64,000 nucleotides of DNA from Paenibacillus azoreducens (GCF_021654775.1 NZ_AP025343.1:3811501-3875500), one strand, 5' to 3'. Counted from the stretch's first letter, positions 25,406 through 33,671 are shown. Translations and numbers: made by a program. The notes: generated by a model not told the origin, from the letters alone.

Positions 25406-25655
25406 TTATTTTATATATACATGACTTACTAATGAATCGGCAATCACATGGGTCGGTATGATAAATTCAAGCACGCTCATATAACCTGGCGCAACTTCGT
25501 ATTTATCGAAGGAAATGACAAGTTTGCCATCATTGTTAATATAAAAGGATTGATCTTTAGCAATGCTTTCTTGTCAATCGTCTCGTATTTAAATGTTGTT
25601 AAGGATGAAGCAACCGTATTTACGACTTATCTGCCAATGGCCGGAATCTGATCAT
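25406..25655 (-). pseudogene. Remnant of a DUF3298/RsiV-like protein
   Basis: Minus-strand translation gives, in one frame, VASSLTTFKYETIDKK and, after a frame change, QSFYINNDGKLVISFDKY then EVAPGYMSVLEFIIPTHVI to a TAA at 25406. This is the C-terminal signature of the DUF3298 (RsiV-like) family. An in-frame stop, a frame change and a deletion between the two halves leave only about 80 codons of a protein usually 250 or more residues long, so it cannot be functional. Confidence 0.75.
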
Positions 25656-25679
25656 TATGGAATCGAATAAAGGAAATCA

Positions 25680-25708
25680 TTGACAATACAAAAATGAAGT
25701 GGTAATAT
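25680..25708 (+). promoter_or_regulatory. Sigma-A promoter of grpB-like gene
   Basis: TTGACA (25680-25685) and TAATAT (25703-25708) with a 17-bp spacer, about 57 bp before the ATG. Confidence 0.75.
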
Positions 25709-25765
25709 CTACAATACTTTTTTTAACAATGTAATCTTGAAATAGAAAAAAGGGAGGGTGAAAAA

Positions 25766-26317
25766 ATGTCCGCTCAGCAGCATTATTCAGTCAAAGTATA
25801 TCCTTATAGCTCTGACTGGTCTATGGAATTTGAGAAGGAGAAAGAGCGATTGCTTGAAATACTGGCCTCATACGTTGTTACCATTGAACATACTGGCAGT
25901 ACTTCCATACCCAATCAAGACGCTAAGCCCATTATCGATATTTTCGCTGCAGTTCATACATTGCTTGATGAACAGACCTATGGGAACTTGCTCAGCAATT
26001 CAGGCTATCGTTATATTGAAACTGGCATGACCGGGCGACACTTCTTTGTAAAGGAACATGCAGGAGCACGTACGCATCATTTGCATATATTTCCGCTTGA
26101 TGGATTTTACGAAAGAAATGAACTGCTATTTCGCGATTACCTTCGGGCCCATCCCGATTTCGTAAAGGAGTATGGGGAACTAAAACGGTCGTTGGCTGAA
26201 CAATATCATTCAGACCCTGACGGTTATACGCGGGGAAAAACTGCCTTTATCCAGCGTGTTGTTGACTTGGCTCGAACAGAGCATGGGCTTCCTCTTCAAA
26301 ACGTATGGGAAGATTAG
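25766..26317 (+). CDS. GrpB-family protein (UPF0157)
   Basis: Cytoplasmic protein of 183 aa of the nucleotidyltransferase-like GrpB family. The diagnostic segment is IEHTGSTSIPNQDAKPIIDI (about residues 43-62), where GSTS and the following acidic pair resemble a nucleotidyltransferase active site, followed by RTHHLHIFP. AGGGAGGGTG precedes the ATG. Some relatives are fused to CoaE, but this one is stand-alone. Biochemical function is not established. Confidence 0.88.
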   Translation: MSAQQHYSVKVYPYSSDWSMEFEKEKERLLEILASYVVTIEHTGSTSIPNQDAKPIIDIFAAVHTLLDEQTYGNLLSNSGYRYIETGMTGRHFFVKEHAGARTHHLHIFPLDGFYERNELLFRDYLRAHPDFVKEYGELKRSLAEQYHSDPDGYTRGKTAFIQRVVDLARTEHGLPLQNVWED

Positions 26318-26364
26318 TTCACCGTCTTTCCAATACTGCGCCGGTTGATGGCCCCATACTACTG

Positions 26365-26402
26365 AAAAAACGGCTGAAGCCAATGGCTTCAACCGTTTTT
26401 TT
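26365..26402. terminator. Bidirectional terminator between grpB-like gene and yfmM
   Basis: AAAACGG-C-TGAAGCC and GGCTTCA-A-CCGTTTT form a 14-bp stem with one internal mismatch, flanked by A- and T-runs on each side. Confidence 0.9.
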
Positions 26403-26427
26403 CTTTCAACAACCCTTTGTACGGGTC

Positions 26428-27984
26428 TTAGAAAACCTTCGTGGTCCACGATTCGCAGTTCCAAACTTCGGTTGCGATATCGCTGTAAAATTCCGGTTCA
26501 TGCGAGATCATCAAAATGCTGCCCTTGTACGCTTTCAGTGCCCGCTTGAGCTCGTCTTTCGCATCGACGTCCAAATGGTTCGTCGGTTCGTCAAGGACCA
26601 GCAAATTAGTTTCATTGTTGATCAGCTTGCACAGGCGAACTTTGGCTTTCTCGCCGCCGCTCAGCACTGCGATCTTGCTCTCGATATGCTTGGTAGTCAG
26701 TCCGCATTTGGCCAACGCCGCGCGCACCTCGAACTGCGTGAACGAAGGGAAGCTTTCCCAAATTTCCTCGATGCAAGTGTTGTAATTGCCCTCTTTCATC
26801 TCCTGTTCGAAATAGCCGATTTCCAGGTTGTAGCCGCGCTCGACGGAACCCGAGATTGGAGTTATTTCACCCAGAATGCTTCGCAACAGCGTCGTTTTAC
26901 CGATACCGTTCGCACCGACGAGGGCAATTTTTTGGCCGCGCTCCATCTGCAGGTCAAGAGGTCTGGAAAGCGGGCTGTCGTATCCGATGACGAGTCCCTT
27001 CGTTTCGAAAATCATTTTGCCGGAAGCCTTGGCCTCCTTGAAATTAAACTGCGGTTTCGGCTTTTCCTTCGCCAGCTCGATGACTTCCATTTTGTCGAGT
27101 TTTTTCTGTCTGGACATCGCCATGTTGCGCGTAGCTACGCTGGCTTTATTGCGGGCAACGAAGTCCTTCAGGTCCGCGATCTCCTGCTGCTGCCGGTTAT
27201 AAGCCGCTTCCAGCTGCTGCTTCTTCATTTCGTATACCTGCTGGAACTGGTCGTAGTCGCCGACATACCGCGTCAGCTGTTGGTTCTCCATGTGATAGAT
27301 CAAATTGATAACGCTGTTCAGGAAGGGAATATCATGCGAAATAAGGATGAACGCATTTTCGTACTCCTGCAAATAGCGTTTCAGCCATTCAATATGCTGC
27401 TCGTCCAAATAGTTGGTTGGCTCGTCAAGCAGCAGAATATCCGGTTTTTCCAGCAGCAGCTTCGCCAGCAAAATTTTCGTGCGCTGACCGCCGCTCAAAT
27501 CGTTAACGTCCCGGTCAAGACCGATGTCGGTTATGCCGAGCCCGCGGGCCGTTTCCTGCACCTTGGCATCGATCATGTAAAAATCCTGGTTCGTCAGCGT
27601 ATCCTGGATGGTTCCGACTTCCTCCAGCAGCTTTTCCAGCTCTTCCGGGCCGACTTCGCCCATTTTGTTGTACATGTCGTTCATTTCCTGCTCAAGATCG
27701 AACAAATATTGGAACGCGCTGCGAAGCACGTCCTGAATCGTCATGCCTTTCGTCAGAACCGCATGCTGGTCAAGATAGCCGACGCGTACGCGCTTGGACC
27801 ACTCCACTTTGCCTTCGTCGGGCTGCAGCTTGTTCGTAATGATGTTCATGAAGGTGGATTTGCCTTCGCCGTTGGCGCCGATCAATCCGATATGCTCGCC
27901 TTTTAATAGCCGAAAAGATACATCCTTGAAGATGGCGCGATCGCCGAAACCATGACTCAAATTTTCAACGTTTAATATGCTCAT
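26428..27984 (-). CDS. yfmM: ABC-F family ATPase YfmM
   Basis: Cytosolic ABC-F protein of 518 aa with two nucleotide-binding domains and no membrane segments. Walker A motifs are GANGEGKST and GANGIGKTT, signatures LSGGQRTK and LSGGEKAK, Walker B LLLDEPTNYLDE and LVLDEPTNHLD. The charged P-site linker (about 235-290) contains RNMAMSRQKKLDKME. Length and sequence agree with B. subtilis YfmM. ABC-F proteins act at the ribosome, resolving stalled translation or protecting from antibiotics; this housekeeping subgroup is linked to elongation. GC content appears higher than that of its neighbours. Confidence 0.93.
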   Translation of the reverse strand: MSILNVENLSHGFGDRAIFKDVSFRLLKGEHIGLIGANGEGKSTFMNIITNKLQPDEGKVEWSKRVRVGYLDQHAVLTKGMTIQDVLRSAFQYLFDLEQEMNDMYNKMGEVGPEELEKLLEEVGTIQDTLTNQDFYMIDAKVQETARGLGITDIGLDRDVNDLSGGQRTKILLAKLLLEKPDILLLDEPTNYLDEQHIEWLKRYLQEYENAFILISHDIPFLNSVINLIYHMENQQLTRYVGDYDQFQQVYEMKKQQLEAAYNRQQQEIADLKDFVARNKASVATRNMAMSRQKKLDKMEVIELAKEKPKPQFNFKEAKASGKMIFETKGLVIGYDSPLSRPLDLQMERGQKIALVGANGIGKTTLLRSILGEITPISGSVERGYNLEIGYFEQEMKEGNYNTCIEEIWESFPSFTQFEVRAALAKCGLTTKHIESKIAVLSGGEKAKVRLCKLINNETNLLVLDEPTNHLDVDAKDELKRALKAYKGSILMISHEPEFYSDIATEVWNCESWTTKVF

Positions 27985-28100
27985 CGATAGACACCTTTTT
28001 CTTATATAATCGACCTATTATAAGCATGTTGAAGTCATGATTTCAATACAAAGACGTCAAATTTCATGTTAATTTTACGTTTCGTCCCAAATAAACCATA

Positions 28101-28137
28101 TTAAAAAAAGCTCCCTTTGTCGTGGAAAGCTTTTTTT
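28101..28137. terminator. Terminator region between barstar and yfmM
   Basis: AAAAAAAGCT and AAGCTTTTTTT pair around a loop with a further CC/GG pair. It could end the barstar operon. Confidence 0.6.
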
Positions 28138-28161
28138 GTGAACTACGAAAGGAACACCTTT

Positions 28162-28434
28162 TTATTCTATCTCTATACGGAAACCTTCAATTTCGTCTTC
28201 CGCTTCTTTAAAAAGCTGCAGCAACTGTCCGCTGTATTCTCCAAGCTTCTTATCGCTTTCTTGGACATGCACCCAACGGATCGTAAGCGGCATTTCGACC
28301 CACCCGGTCAGGCAATCCCATAAAGCGTCCAAATTGTTGCCGTAATGGTCGGGCAGTTCCAGAGCTTCTTTCAAAACAGCGTGCAGTTGAGCTCTATTGT
28401 CTATTTTCTTGCCATCCAAAATAATATTTCGCAT
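28162..28434 (-). CDS. Barstar-family ribonuclease inhibitor
   Basis: Cytoplasmic inhibitor of 90 aa, the family's usual length. It shows the barstar pattern: LHAVLKEALELPDHYGNNLDALWDCLTG, where Tyr, Asn and Asp of YGNNLDALWD contact the RNase active site, then TIRWVHVQESDKKLG and the C-terminal strand GFRIEIE. It follows the barnase gene by 19 bp, so the cell makes inhibitor with toxin. It protects the producer from the RNase before export. Confidence 0.93.
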   Translation of the reverse strand: MRNIILDGKKIDNRAQLHAVLKEALELPDHYGNNLDALWDCLTGWVEMPLTIRWVHVQESDKKLGEYSGQLLQLFKEAEDEIEGFRIEIE

Positions 28435-28453
28435 GTTCCGTTCCTCCGATACA

Positions 28454-28882
28454 TCACTTTATTTGTTGAAACGTTTCATAATGGTCTTCCGTCTTGTATA
28501 TCAAACCGTCATTGGAAAATAGGATTCGGTCTTTCCCCCGACGGCCGGATTTGTAATTGATATCCGCTTCGTACCATATCCTTCCCTTTTTAACAGGCAG
28601 CTTTTTTTCGCGATTTCGGAAAATATCGCCGCCGATGCTTTTGCCGGGCGCTACTTTATCAAGATTACCCTTCTGCGGGTCCCAACCGAGTTGTTTCGCT
28701 TCATCTTTCGTAATGAAATTATCCGGTAATTTTTGATGGGTCTTTATGTAGTCTGCGACACTTTCGAACGTAGTTAAGCCTTCTGATTTCGCCTGTTTCT
28801 CTTGTAATCCGCATCCGGTCAGAAGCAATAAACAGCTTAACAATACAAACAACACGTACTTCAAAGCTTTCAAATGTTTCAT
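28454..28882 (-). CDS. Secreted barnase-type ribonuclease with lipobox
   Basis: Guanyl-preferring endoribonuclease of 142 aa. The N-terminal hydrophobic segment ends in LLTGCG, a lipobox predicting a lipid-anchored precursor. The mature domain has the barnase layout: YIKTHQKLPDNFITKDEAKQLGW, GDIFRNREKKLP and the catalytic triad Glu in IWYEADI, Arg in RGKDRILFS and His in TEDHYETF. GTG 28888 is an alternative start; ATG 28882 has AGAAG 5 nt upstream. Translationally linked to barstar. Likely a secreted antibacterial or scavenging nuclease. Confidence 0.92.
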   Translation of the reverse strand: MKHLKALKYVLFVLLSCLLLLTGCGLQEKQAKSEGLTTFESVADYIKTHQKLPDNFITKDEAKQLGWDPQKGNLDKVAPGKSIGGDIFRNREKKLPVKKGRIWYEADINYKSGRRGKDRILFSNDGLIYKTEDHYETFQQIK

Positions 28883-29025
28883 CCTCACTTCTATTTTGAT
28901 AATTTGTCCCCGTTTGTTTACGCATTTAATGGCTTAAAGTTTCATCGGCTGCCATCTGATTATCATTTACACATATCAGGCTTTTCGGGATTCGGAGATA
29001 AGGTATCTTTGCTAATTAGGCATTA

Positions 29026-29055
29026 GAATATTAAATCCCCTTTATGGCAAAAGTA
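29026..29055 (+). promoter_or_regulatory. Candidate forespore (sigma-F/G) promoter of cdaS
   Basis: GAATA (29026-29030), exactly 15 bp, then GGCAAAAGTA (29046-29055) fits the sigma-F/G pattern of a GNATA-like -35 box and GG-NN-ANANT -10 box. B. subtilis cdaS is expressed in the forespore. Confidence 0.5.
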
Positions 29056-29086
29056 ATAAATACCATTAGCCGAATCGAGGTTCGAA

Positions 29087-29704
29087 ATGATCAATAATAA
29101 TTGCAATTCTTCCTCATTAAAAGAACATTTGGAAAGACGGCTTGAAGACATCTCTTCATTGGCAAAACATAATATTGAACTATTAAGGAATGAAAATGTA
29201 TGCCTCGTACAGCAGTTCGAAAGTATGAGGAACGTTATGACAGATATCATCACAACGGCGGCGTCTTACTATTTGAAATGTTATTTATCTCCTTACACAT
29301 CTAAATACGAGGATTTGACTATATGTATACGAAACTTATCCGAACGCAAGCATGGCGCGCTAATCGTCGTGGAACGAAAGGATCCGCTTGAACTTCTCAT
29401 TCGATCCAACATTCCGATTGGCGGAACTTTATCCCACTCCCTGATCGAATCGATATTTTTTCCGGGAAATCCGCTGCATGACGGCGCTGTTCTGATTCGC
29501 TCCGAAACGGTTGTGTCTGCCGCAAATGTTCTTCCCTTATCCGACATTAATGTTTCTGACAGAAAATTGGGAACGAGACACCGTGCAGCGATCGGCCTGA
29601 CCGAACAATGTGATGCCCTTGTCCTTGTTGTATCTGAGGAAACGGGTCAAGCATCGTTTGCCATAAGCGGGGCCTTGCATCCAATTAATGTTGTCGCTCC
29701 CTGA
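29087..29704 (+). CDS. cdaS: Spore-type diadenylate cyclase CdaS
   Basis: Soluble c-di-AMP synthase of 205 aa (B. subtilis CdaS is 207). The N-terminal ~60 residues are two helices of the YojJ regulatory domain, which restrains activity. The DAC domain (about 75-195) has GALIVVERKDPLE, the catalytic LHDGAVLIR and GTRHRAAIGLTE motifs. It joins two ATP into c-di-AMP. No membrane helices (unlike CdaA) and no DisA HhH domain. A forespore-type promoter lies upstream, consistent with a role in germination. The ribosome binding site (CGAGG) is modest. Confidence 0.92.
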   Translation: MINNNCNSSSLKEHLERRLEDISSLAKHNIELLRNENVCLVQQFESMRNVMTDIITTAASYYLKCYLSPYTSKYEDLTICIRNLSERKHGALIVVERKDPLELLIRSNIPIGGTLSHSLIESIFFPGNPLHDGAVLIRSETVVSAANVLPLSDINVSDRKLGTRHRAAIGLTEQCDALVLVVSEETGQASFAISGALHPINVVAP

Positions 29705-29714
29705 AGTGTCAGGG

Positions 29715-29730
29715 CATCCTCATGAGGATG
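29715..29730. other. Perfect 16-bp palindrome after cdaS
   Basis: CATCCTCATGAGGATG is a perfect palindrome 12 bp after the cdaS stop. No T-run follows, so it is not a terminator by itself. Role unknown. Confidence 0.35.
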
Positions 29731-29757
29731 TGAAGGGCAGACCTTCCGGCTTGACGA

Positions 29758-29803
29758 AAAAAATCGAAACCTATAATCAGAAGATTAAAGGTTTCGATTT
29801 TTT
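29758..29803. terminator. Bidirectional terminator between cdaS and lplA
   Basis: AAATCGAAACCT and AGGTTTCGATTT form a perfect 12-bp stem with A- and T-runs on either side. Its right arm overlaps the last codons of lplA. Confidence 0.9.
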
Positions 29804-30738
29804 GGGAAGTTGCTCATAGCATCAATTTCATCAAATAATTTATTTTCGAAAAACGGATTAAATTCCATACCGGTCAATTGATGTTCTAACGGCTCATAAT
29901 GAAGAATGCTAAGACTGTCGGAATGGATTTTTATAGTTTTGATTATACCATTCTCTACGTTTAGAAGGGCTTGAATAATGCCGAAAGATGCTCTTTTCTC
30001 CAGTATCACATCGTACTTTGGACTCTCGCCATATACCCATTTAGGATCTTTGTATTGATGCAGATTCGTAGGCGTATAATGTATGCTATGATATTTTAAA
30101 GGCTCGGAAGTAACCCCATAGGCTTCTTCAAAATAGACCTTTAACAAATATGACAATTTGTCCACTGAAAAGGAAGGATTGAGTTTTTTTAAATTAACGA
30201 CTCTGCTCTTCACGGAAGTGATCCCTTTCGCCTGCATTTTTAGCTTGGAAGGTTTCAGCACATTTTCCAATTGACCTAAATCCACATCCACCATTAATGT
30301 CCCATGATGGAACTCGTGACCATCCTCCGCATAAAATGCATGTCCGGAAAACTTTTGGCCCTGTATCGTCAAATCATTCCTGCCGGAAAGTTCAACCGTA
30401 ACACCCCCCAAAGCTTCAACCGCTTTTTTAATGACATTCAGCTGCTTGTCCAAGTTTTTACGGCTCTCATGATAAATGAAGGTGAAATTCAGATTTCCCA
30501 AGTCATGATAAACCGCGCCTCCGCCTGAGATACGTCTTGCCAAGCGAACGCCGCTTGCCGTCAATTGCGAGACATCACATTCAAGATAGGGATTCTGATT
30601 TCTGCCGATGACGACGGTTTTTTCATTTTGCCACAGATACAGAATAACCTCATCCGGGCGGACGCCTCTCAGCAAATCTTCTTCTAAAGCCAAATTATAG
30701 TAAGGATCTCGCTCTTCAGAAACAACAATCCTATTCAT
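29785..30738 (-). CDS. lplA: Lipoate--protein ligase A
   Basis: Cytoplasmic enzyme of 317 aa that activates free lipoate with ATP and attaches it to lipoyl-domain lysines. The catalytic core has VIGRNQNPYLEC, the signature RRISGGGAVYHDLGNLNFTF, a GRNDLTIQGQKFSG loop and the adenylate-binding HHGTLMVD; the C-terminal ~75 residues form the accessory domain of full-length LplA. Its ATG overlaps the end of the lipoyl-Lpd gene by 8 bp, with no separate ribosome binding site, so translation is coupled. It most likely modifies the lipoyl domain encoded just upstream. Confidence 0.94.
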   Translation of the reverse strand: MNRIVVSEERDPYYNLALEEDLLRGVRPDEVILYLWQNEKTVVIGRNQNPYLECDVSQLTASGVRLARRISGGGAVYHDLGNLNFTFIYHESRKNLDKQLNVIKKAVEALGGVTVELSGRNDLTIQGQKFSGHAFYAEDGHEFHHGTLMVDVDLGQLENVLKPSKLKMQAKGITSVKSRVVNLKKLNPSFSVDKLSYLLKVYFEEAYGVTSEPLKYHSIHYTPTNLHQYKDPKWVYGESPKYDVILEKRASFGIIQALLNVENGIIKTIKIHSDSLSILHYEPLEHQLTGMEFNPFFENKLFDEIDAMSNFPKNRNL

Positions 30739-32452
30739 CGAAATGCAAAGCCCCTATGCTTAGGCCCAAAACAGCCTCATGAATCACTTCGCCCGTTGTC
30801 GGGTGAGCAAAAATGGTATGCGTAATTTCTTTTTCGCTTATATTGGAGTTGATCATTACCGTCAATGTGCTGATCAAGGCAGAAGCTTCCGGACCTATGA
30901 TCGAGGCGCCAATCATCTTGCCGCTGTCCAGGTCTTTGACCAATTTGATGAACCCTCTTCCTTCTCTCATCGTTAATGCTTTGCCATTGGCCTGGAAAGG
31001 GAATTTGCTCACCTGAATGTTTTTCTCCAGGAGTCTGGCTTGGTCTTCATTTAATCCGACCGCAGCAATTTCAGGCGAAGTAAAGATAACGTTCGGTACC
31101 ATCCCGTAATCGACATGAGCGTCAATGCCCAAAATATGATCCACGGCTGCTATCCCTTCGTGAGAAGCCACATGTGCCAGTTGAATCCGGTTGGTGACGT
31201 CCCCAATGGCGTAAATATGATCGACGGAAGTTTGCAGATGTTCATTTACAGCAATTCCATTCCCGTTGTCATTTAGCTTAACGTCCGTGTTCTCAATGTC
31301 CAGCCCATCCAGATTCGGCGTTCTGCCGATCGCCACCAAAACCTTCTCACTCGTGATAAACTTTTCCAAGCCATCTTGTTCAAAAATAACAATCGCTTTC
31401 CCCGCTTGGTCTTGCTCAATTCTTGTCACCTTGGCTCCCGTATATACACCGATCCCTCGTTCAGCGGCAATATGAGCAATCTCTTCCGAGACGTCCTTGT
31501 CTACCATCGTCAGCAGCCTGTCGCAGAACTCCAGTACATTGACCTGTATTCCGAAATTGGAGTATAGGAAGGCAAACTCCATACCGATCACGCCGCCGCC
31601 AATAATCGTGACTGAACTTATATTTTCTTTGTATGCTAGAGCAGAAGTGCTGTTCAAAACAAAATCATGATCGATCCCCGGCAAATGGATGTCAGAGATT
31701 TTGGAGCCTGTAGCAATCAATGTGTTGTTAGCTTCAATGGTGTATTCATCTTTTCCGCTCTTGACGAGAACCTGGTTATCGCTTAGGAAAGAAGCCGTTC
31801 CCTTGATGACCCGAATGTCATTTTTACTGAGAAGGTATTCGATTCCCGATACCAGTGTGCCTTTGATTTCATCTTTTTTATCAATCACCTTGGCCATATC
31901 CAGTTCCAATTGTTTGACGGCTAGTCCGAAATCATCGGCATGCATCATTTGATGAAAAACCTCGGACGATTTAATCAAGGCTTTGGTCGGGATACAGCCT
32001 ACATTCAGGCAAGTTCCGCCCATGGAGTCCTTTTCCACAAGCACGGTTTGGATTCCTTTTTTGGCTGCGTAGAGGGCAGCGACATATCCTCCCGGGCCCG
32101 CGCCGATAATGAGCAACTCGGCTTGCATCTCCTCCTTCTTCCCGCGCAGAAGCCCGCCGAAATAGTCCAACTTCGGTTTGGGCTGTGCAGATTTACTAGA
32201 AGATTCTTGATTGGCCTCATCCGCAGTCACTTCGAACAAGCTCTGTCCGAGTTCAATTTCCTGGCCTTCCTCGACCAGCACTTTATCGATTGTGCATTTA
32301 TATTTAGATAATAAAGGCGAATTCCCTTTCTTGCTTTCCATCTGCAGTAAAGTTTGTCCAACTTCTACCTGATCTCCTTCGGCAACATTGAGCTTACCGA
32401 TTTTCGTTTTCTTGTCATGCCCTGTCAGCTGCTCCAGCTTAATAATCATCAT
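30731..32452 (-). CDS. lpdA: Dihydrolipoyl dehydrogenase with N-terminal lipoyl domain
   Basis: Flavoenzyme of 573 aa, about 110 residues longer than ordinary Lpd. Residues 1-78 form a lipoyl domain whose modified lysine should be Lys41 in MESKKG; a Ser/Lys/Pro linker follows to about 100. The Lpd part has IGAGPGGYVAA, the redox pair in GTCLNVGCIPTK, IIGGGVIGMEF and the terminal FAHPTTGEVIHEA. The built-in lipoyl arm means it can recycle its own dithiol. Operon order is AhpD-like, lpdA, lplA, so the lipoyl arm may feed electrons to the AhpD-like protein (inference). GGAGG lies 5 nt before the ATG. Confidence 0.95.
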   Translation of the reverse strand: MMIIKLEQLTGHDKKTKIGKLNVAEGDQVEVGQTLLQMESKKGNSPLLSKYKCTIDKVLVEEGQEIELGQSLFEVTADEANQESSSKSAQPKPKLDYFGGLLRGKKEEMQAELLIIGAGPGGYVAALYAAKKGIQTVLVEKDSMGGTCLNVGCIPTKALIKSSEVFHQMMHADDFGLAVKQLELDMAKVIDKKDEIKGTLVSGIEYLLSKNDIRVIKGTASFLSDNQVLVKSGKDEYTIEANNTLIATGSKISDIHLPGIDHDFVLNSTSALAYKENISSVTIIGGGVIGMEFAFLYSNFGIQVNVLEFCDRLLTMVDKDVSEEIAHIAAERGIGVYTGAKVTRIEQDQAGKAIVIFEQDGLEKFITSEKVLVAIGRTPNLDGLDIENTDVKLNDNGNGIAVNEHLQTSVDHIYAIGDVTNRIQLAHVASHEGIAAVDHILGIDAHVDYGMVPNVIFTSPEIAAVGLNEDQARLLEKNIQVSKFPFQANGKALTMREGRGFIKLVKDLDSGKMIGASIIGPEASALISTLTVMINSNISEKEITHTIFAHPTTGEVIHEAVLGLSIGALHFDE

Positions 32453-32487
32453 GTTTTCCTCCGGTTATACGTTGTACGGTGCATTTT

Positions 32488-32525
32488 GAAAAAAAGCAAC
32501 CTCCTGCACCAGTCAGAAGGTTGCC
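32488..32525 (-). terminator. Terminator between AhpD-like gene and lpdA
   Basis: On the minus strand GCAACCTT and AGGTTGC pair around TCTGACTGGTGCAGG, followed by TTTTTTT. It lies inside the presumed operon and may attenuate lpdA-lplA. Confidence 0.78.
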
Positions 32526-32535
32526 GCGATTAGGA

Positions 32536-32889
32536 TTATTTAAAGTCCTTTTCAAACTCATCGATGGCATCCTTAAGCAAGGTTACGGAATAAGCCATGC
32601 TAGGTCCGCCGCCAAATGCAACGGCAATCATAGCCGCTTCGATAATCTGTTCACGGGTTGCACCTGCTTCCAGAGCTTTATAGACATGGAAAACAATGCA
32701 ATATTCACAGCGGTTGTATGCAGCGATCCCGACACTGATCAACTCTTTCGTCTTTGTATCCAGGGCGCCATCCGCATAGTTGGTTCCAAGCAAATTCATA
32801 AATGCATTGACGCTCTCCGGATGTGTTCCGGACAATTCATGCAGGCCGCCTGTAAAATCATTCAACATTTGTCTAACGTCTTTCTTCAT
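32536..32889 (-). CDS. AhpD-like carboxymuconolactone decarboxylase-family protein
   Basis: Small helical protein of 117 aa of the CMD/AhpD family. The redox motif CEYCIVFHVYKAL (CxxCxxxH) is intact, as in AhpD peroxidases, followed by GATREQIIEAAMIAVAFGGGPSMAYS. AAGGAG lies 9 nt before the ATG. In Mycobacterium AhpD takes electrons from lipoylated DlaT via Lpd; here the next genes encode a lipoyl-carrying Lpd and a lipoate ligase, so a compact peroxide-reducing chain is plausible. The MarR gene upstream and an inverted repeat over the promoter suggest inducible expression. Confidence 0.87.
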   Translation of the reverse strand: MKKDVRQMLNDFTGGLHELSGTHPESVNAFMNLLGTNYADGALDTKTKELISVGIAAYNRCEYCIVFHVYKALEAGATREQIIEAAMIAVAFGGGPSMAYSVTLLKDAIDEFEKDFK

Positions 32890-32933
32890 TTGAACCAGCT
32901 CCTTATTTTGTGAATTGATTCACTTATGTTCTA

Positions 32934-32974
32934 TTAATACTTTACACTGCATTGGTTGCTATGTAAAGTATTAA
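32934..32974 (-). promoter_or_regulatory. MarR-type operator over the AhpD-like promoter
   Basis: TTAATACTTTACA (32934-32946) and TGTAAAGTATTAA (32962-32974) are perfect 13-bp inverted repeats. On the minus strand they contain TTTACA and TAAAGT with a 17-bp spacer, so the half-sites coincide with the -35 and -10 boxes. The adjacent MarR protein is the likely ligand. Confidence 0.72.
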
Positions 32975-33019
32975 TTAAAAAAAAGCCACTCCTCCTAAAT
33001 ATGCCCGCTTTTATTAACC

Positions 33020-33454
33020 TTATTTTGTTAAATTCGAGACCATTTTTTCTAATACATTTTTGAAAATTTCCAACTCTGCCGGAGAAATGTCTTTCGTAGC
33101 ATCCTCATGAAAATCTTGCCCTAAAGGTAACAGCTCAGATCTTAATTGCTCTCCCTTTGGGGTTAAGCTAATTCTAATAATTCTGCGATCCGACGTATCT
33201 CTTGTTCTTACGCATAAATCATCTTTTTCCATCCGTTCCAGCAGTCTGGCTATGGAGGATTCGTTAGCATTCATCTTTTGAGCCAATTCTTTCTGAGAGA
33301 TATTCTTTTCTTGGCCAATAAAAAACAAGGCAATCCATTTGACTCTCGTTATATTATTTTCTCTTAATCGCGCGTTAAATGCGTCTGATATTTTTTTGGA
33401 AGCTGTATTTGTAATGAATCCGATGCAATCTTTTAGATTAAACACAGGTGACAT
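33020..33454 (-). CDS. MarR-family transcriptional regulator
   Basis: Winged-helix repressor of 144 aa. The recognition region reads ISQKELAQKMNANESSIARLLERMEKDDLCVRTRD, followed by the wing SDRRIIRISLTPKG. A lone Cys near the N-terminus (LKDCIGF) occupies roughly the place of the reactive Cys in OhrR/MarR-type redox sensors, and a second Cys lies in the wing. ATG 33454 has AAAGGG directly adjacent, so GTG 33445 (9 nt from it) may be the true start. It sits upstream of the AhpD/Lpd/LplA operon and probably represses it. Redox sensing is an inference. Confidence 0.88.
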   Translation of the reverse strand: MSPVFNLKDCIGFITNTASKKISDAFNARLRENNITRVKWIALFFIGQEKNISQKELAQKMNANESSIARLLERMEKDDLCVRTRDTSDRRIIRISLTPKGEQLRSELLPLGQDFHEDATKDISPAELEIFKNVLEKMVSNLTK

Positions 33455-33671
33455 CCCTTTCTATTGTTTCAGGTTAATTATTTCATTCTGGCCATACTAA
33501 CTATAACATATAATTTCTCTACAGATATTTTTGAAGTCCCTGCAGATAGATTCGTCATAACCTTTCTTTTCGAAAAACTGATGAGATCTCTTTAGTGTTT
33601 ATATGAAACGCCCAATCACTCCCTTTCATCCACACATATATTGTGAATATCTAATAAGGGGAGATGATATT

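Noticed and set aside
26305..27906. 533-codon open frame on the plus strand
   Set aside because: It lies antisense to the clearly coding yfmM gene; it is a shadow frame produced by the GC-rich codon use and has no ribosome binding site or recognisable domain.
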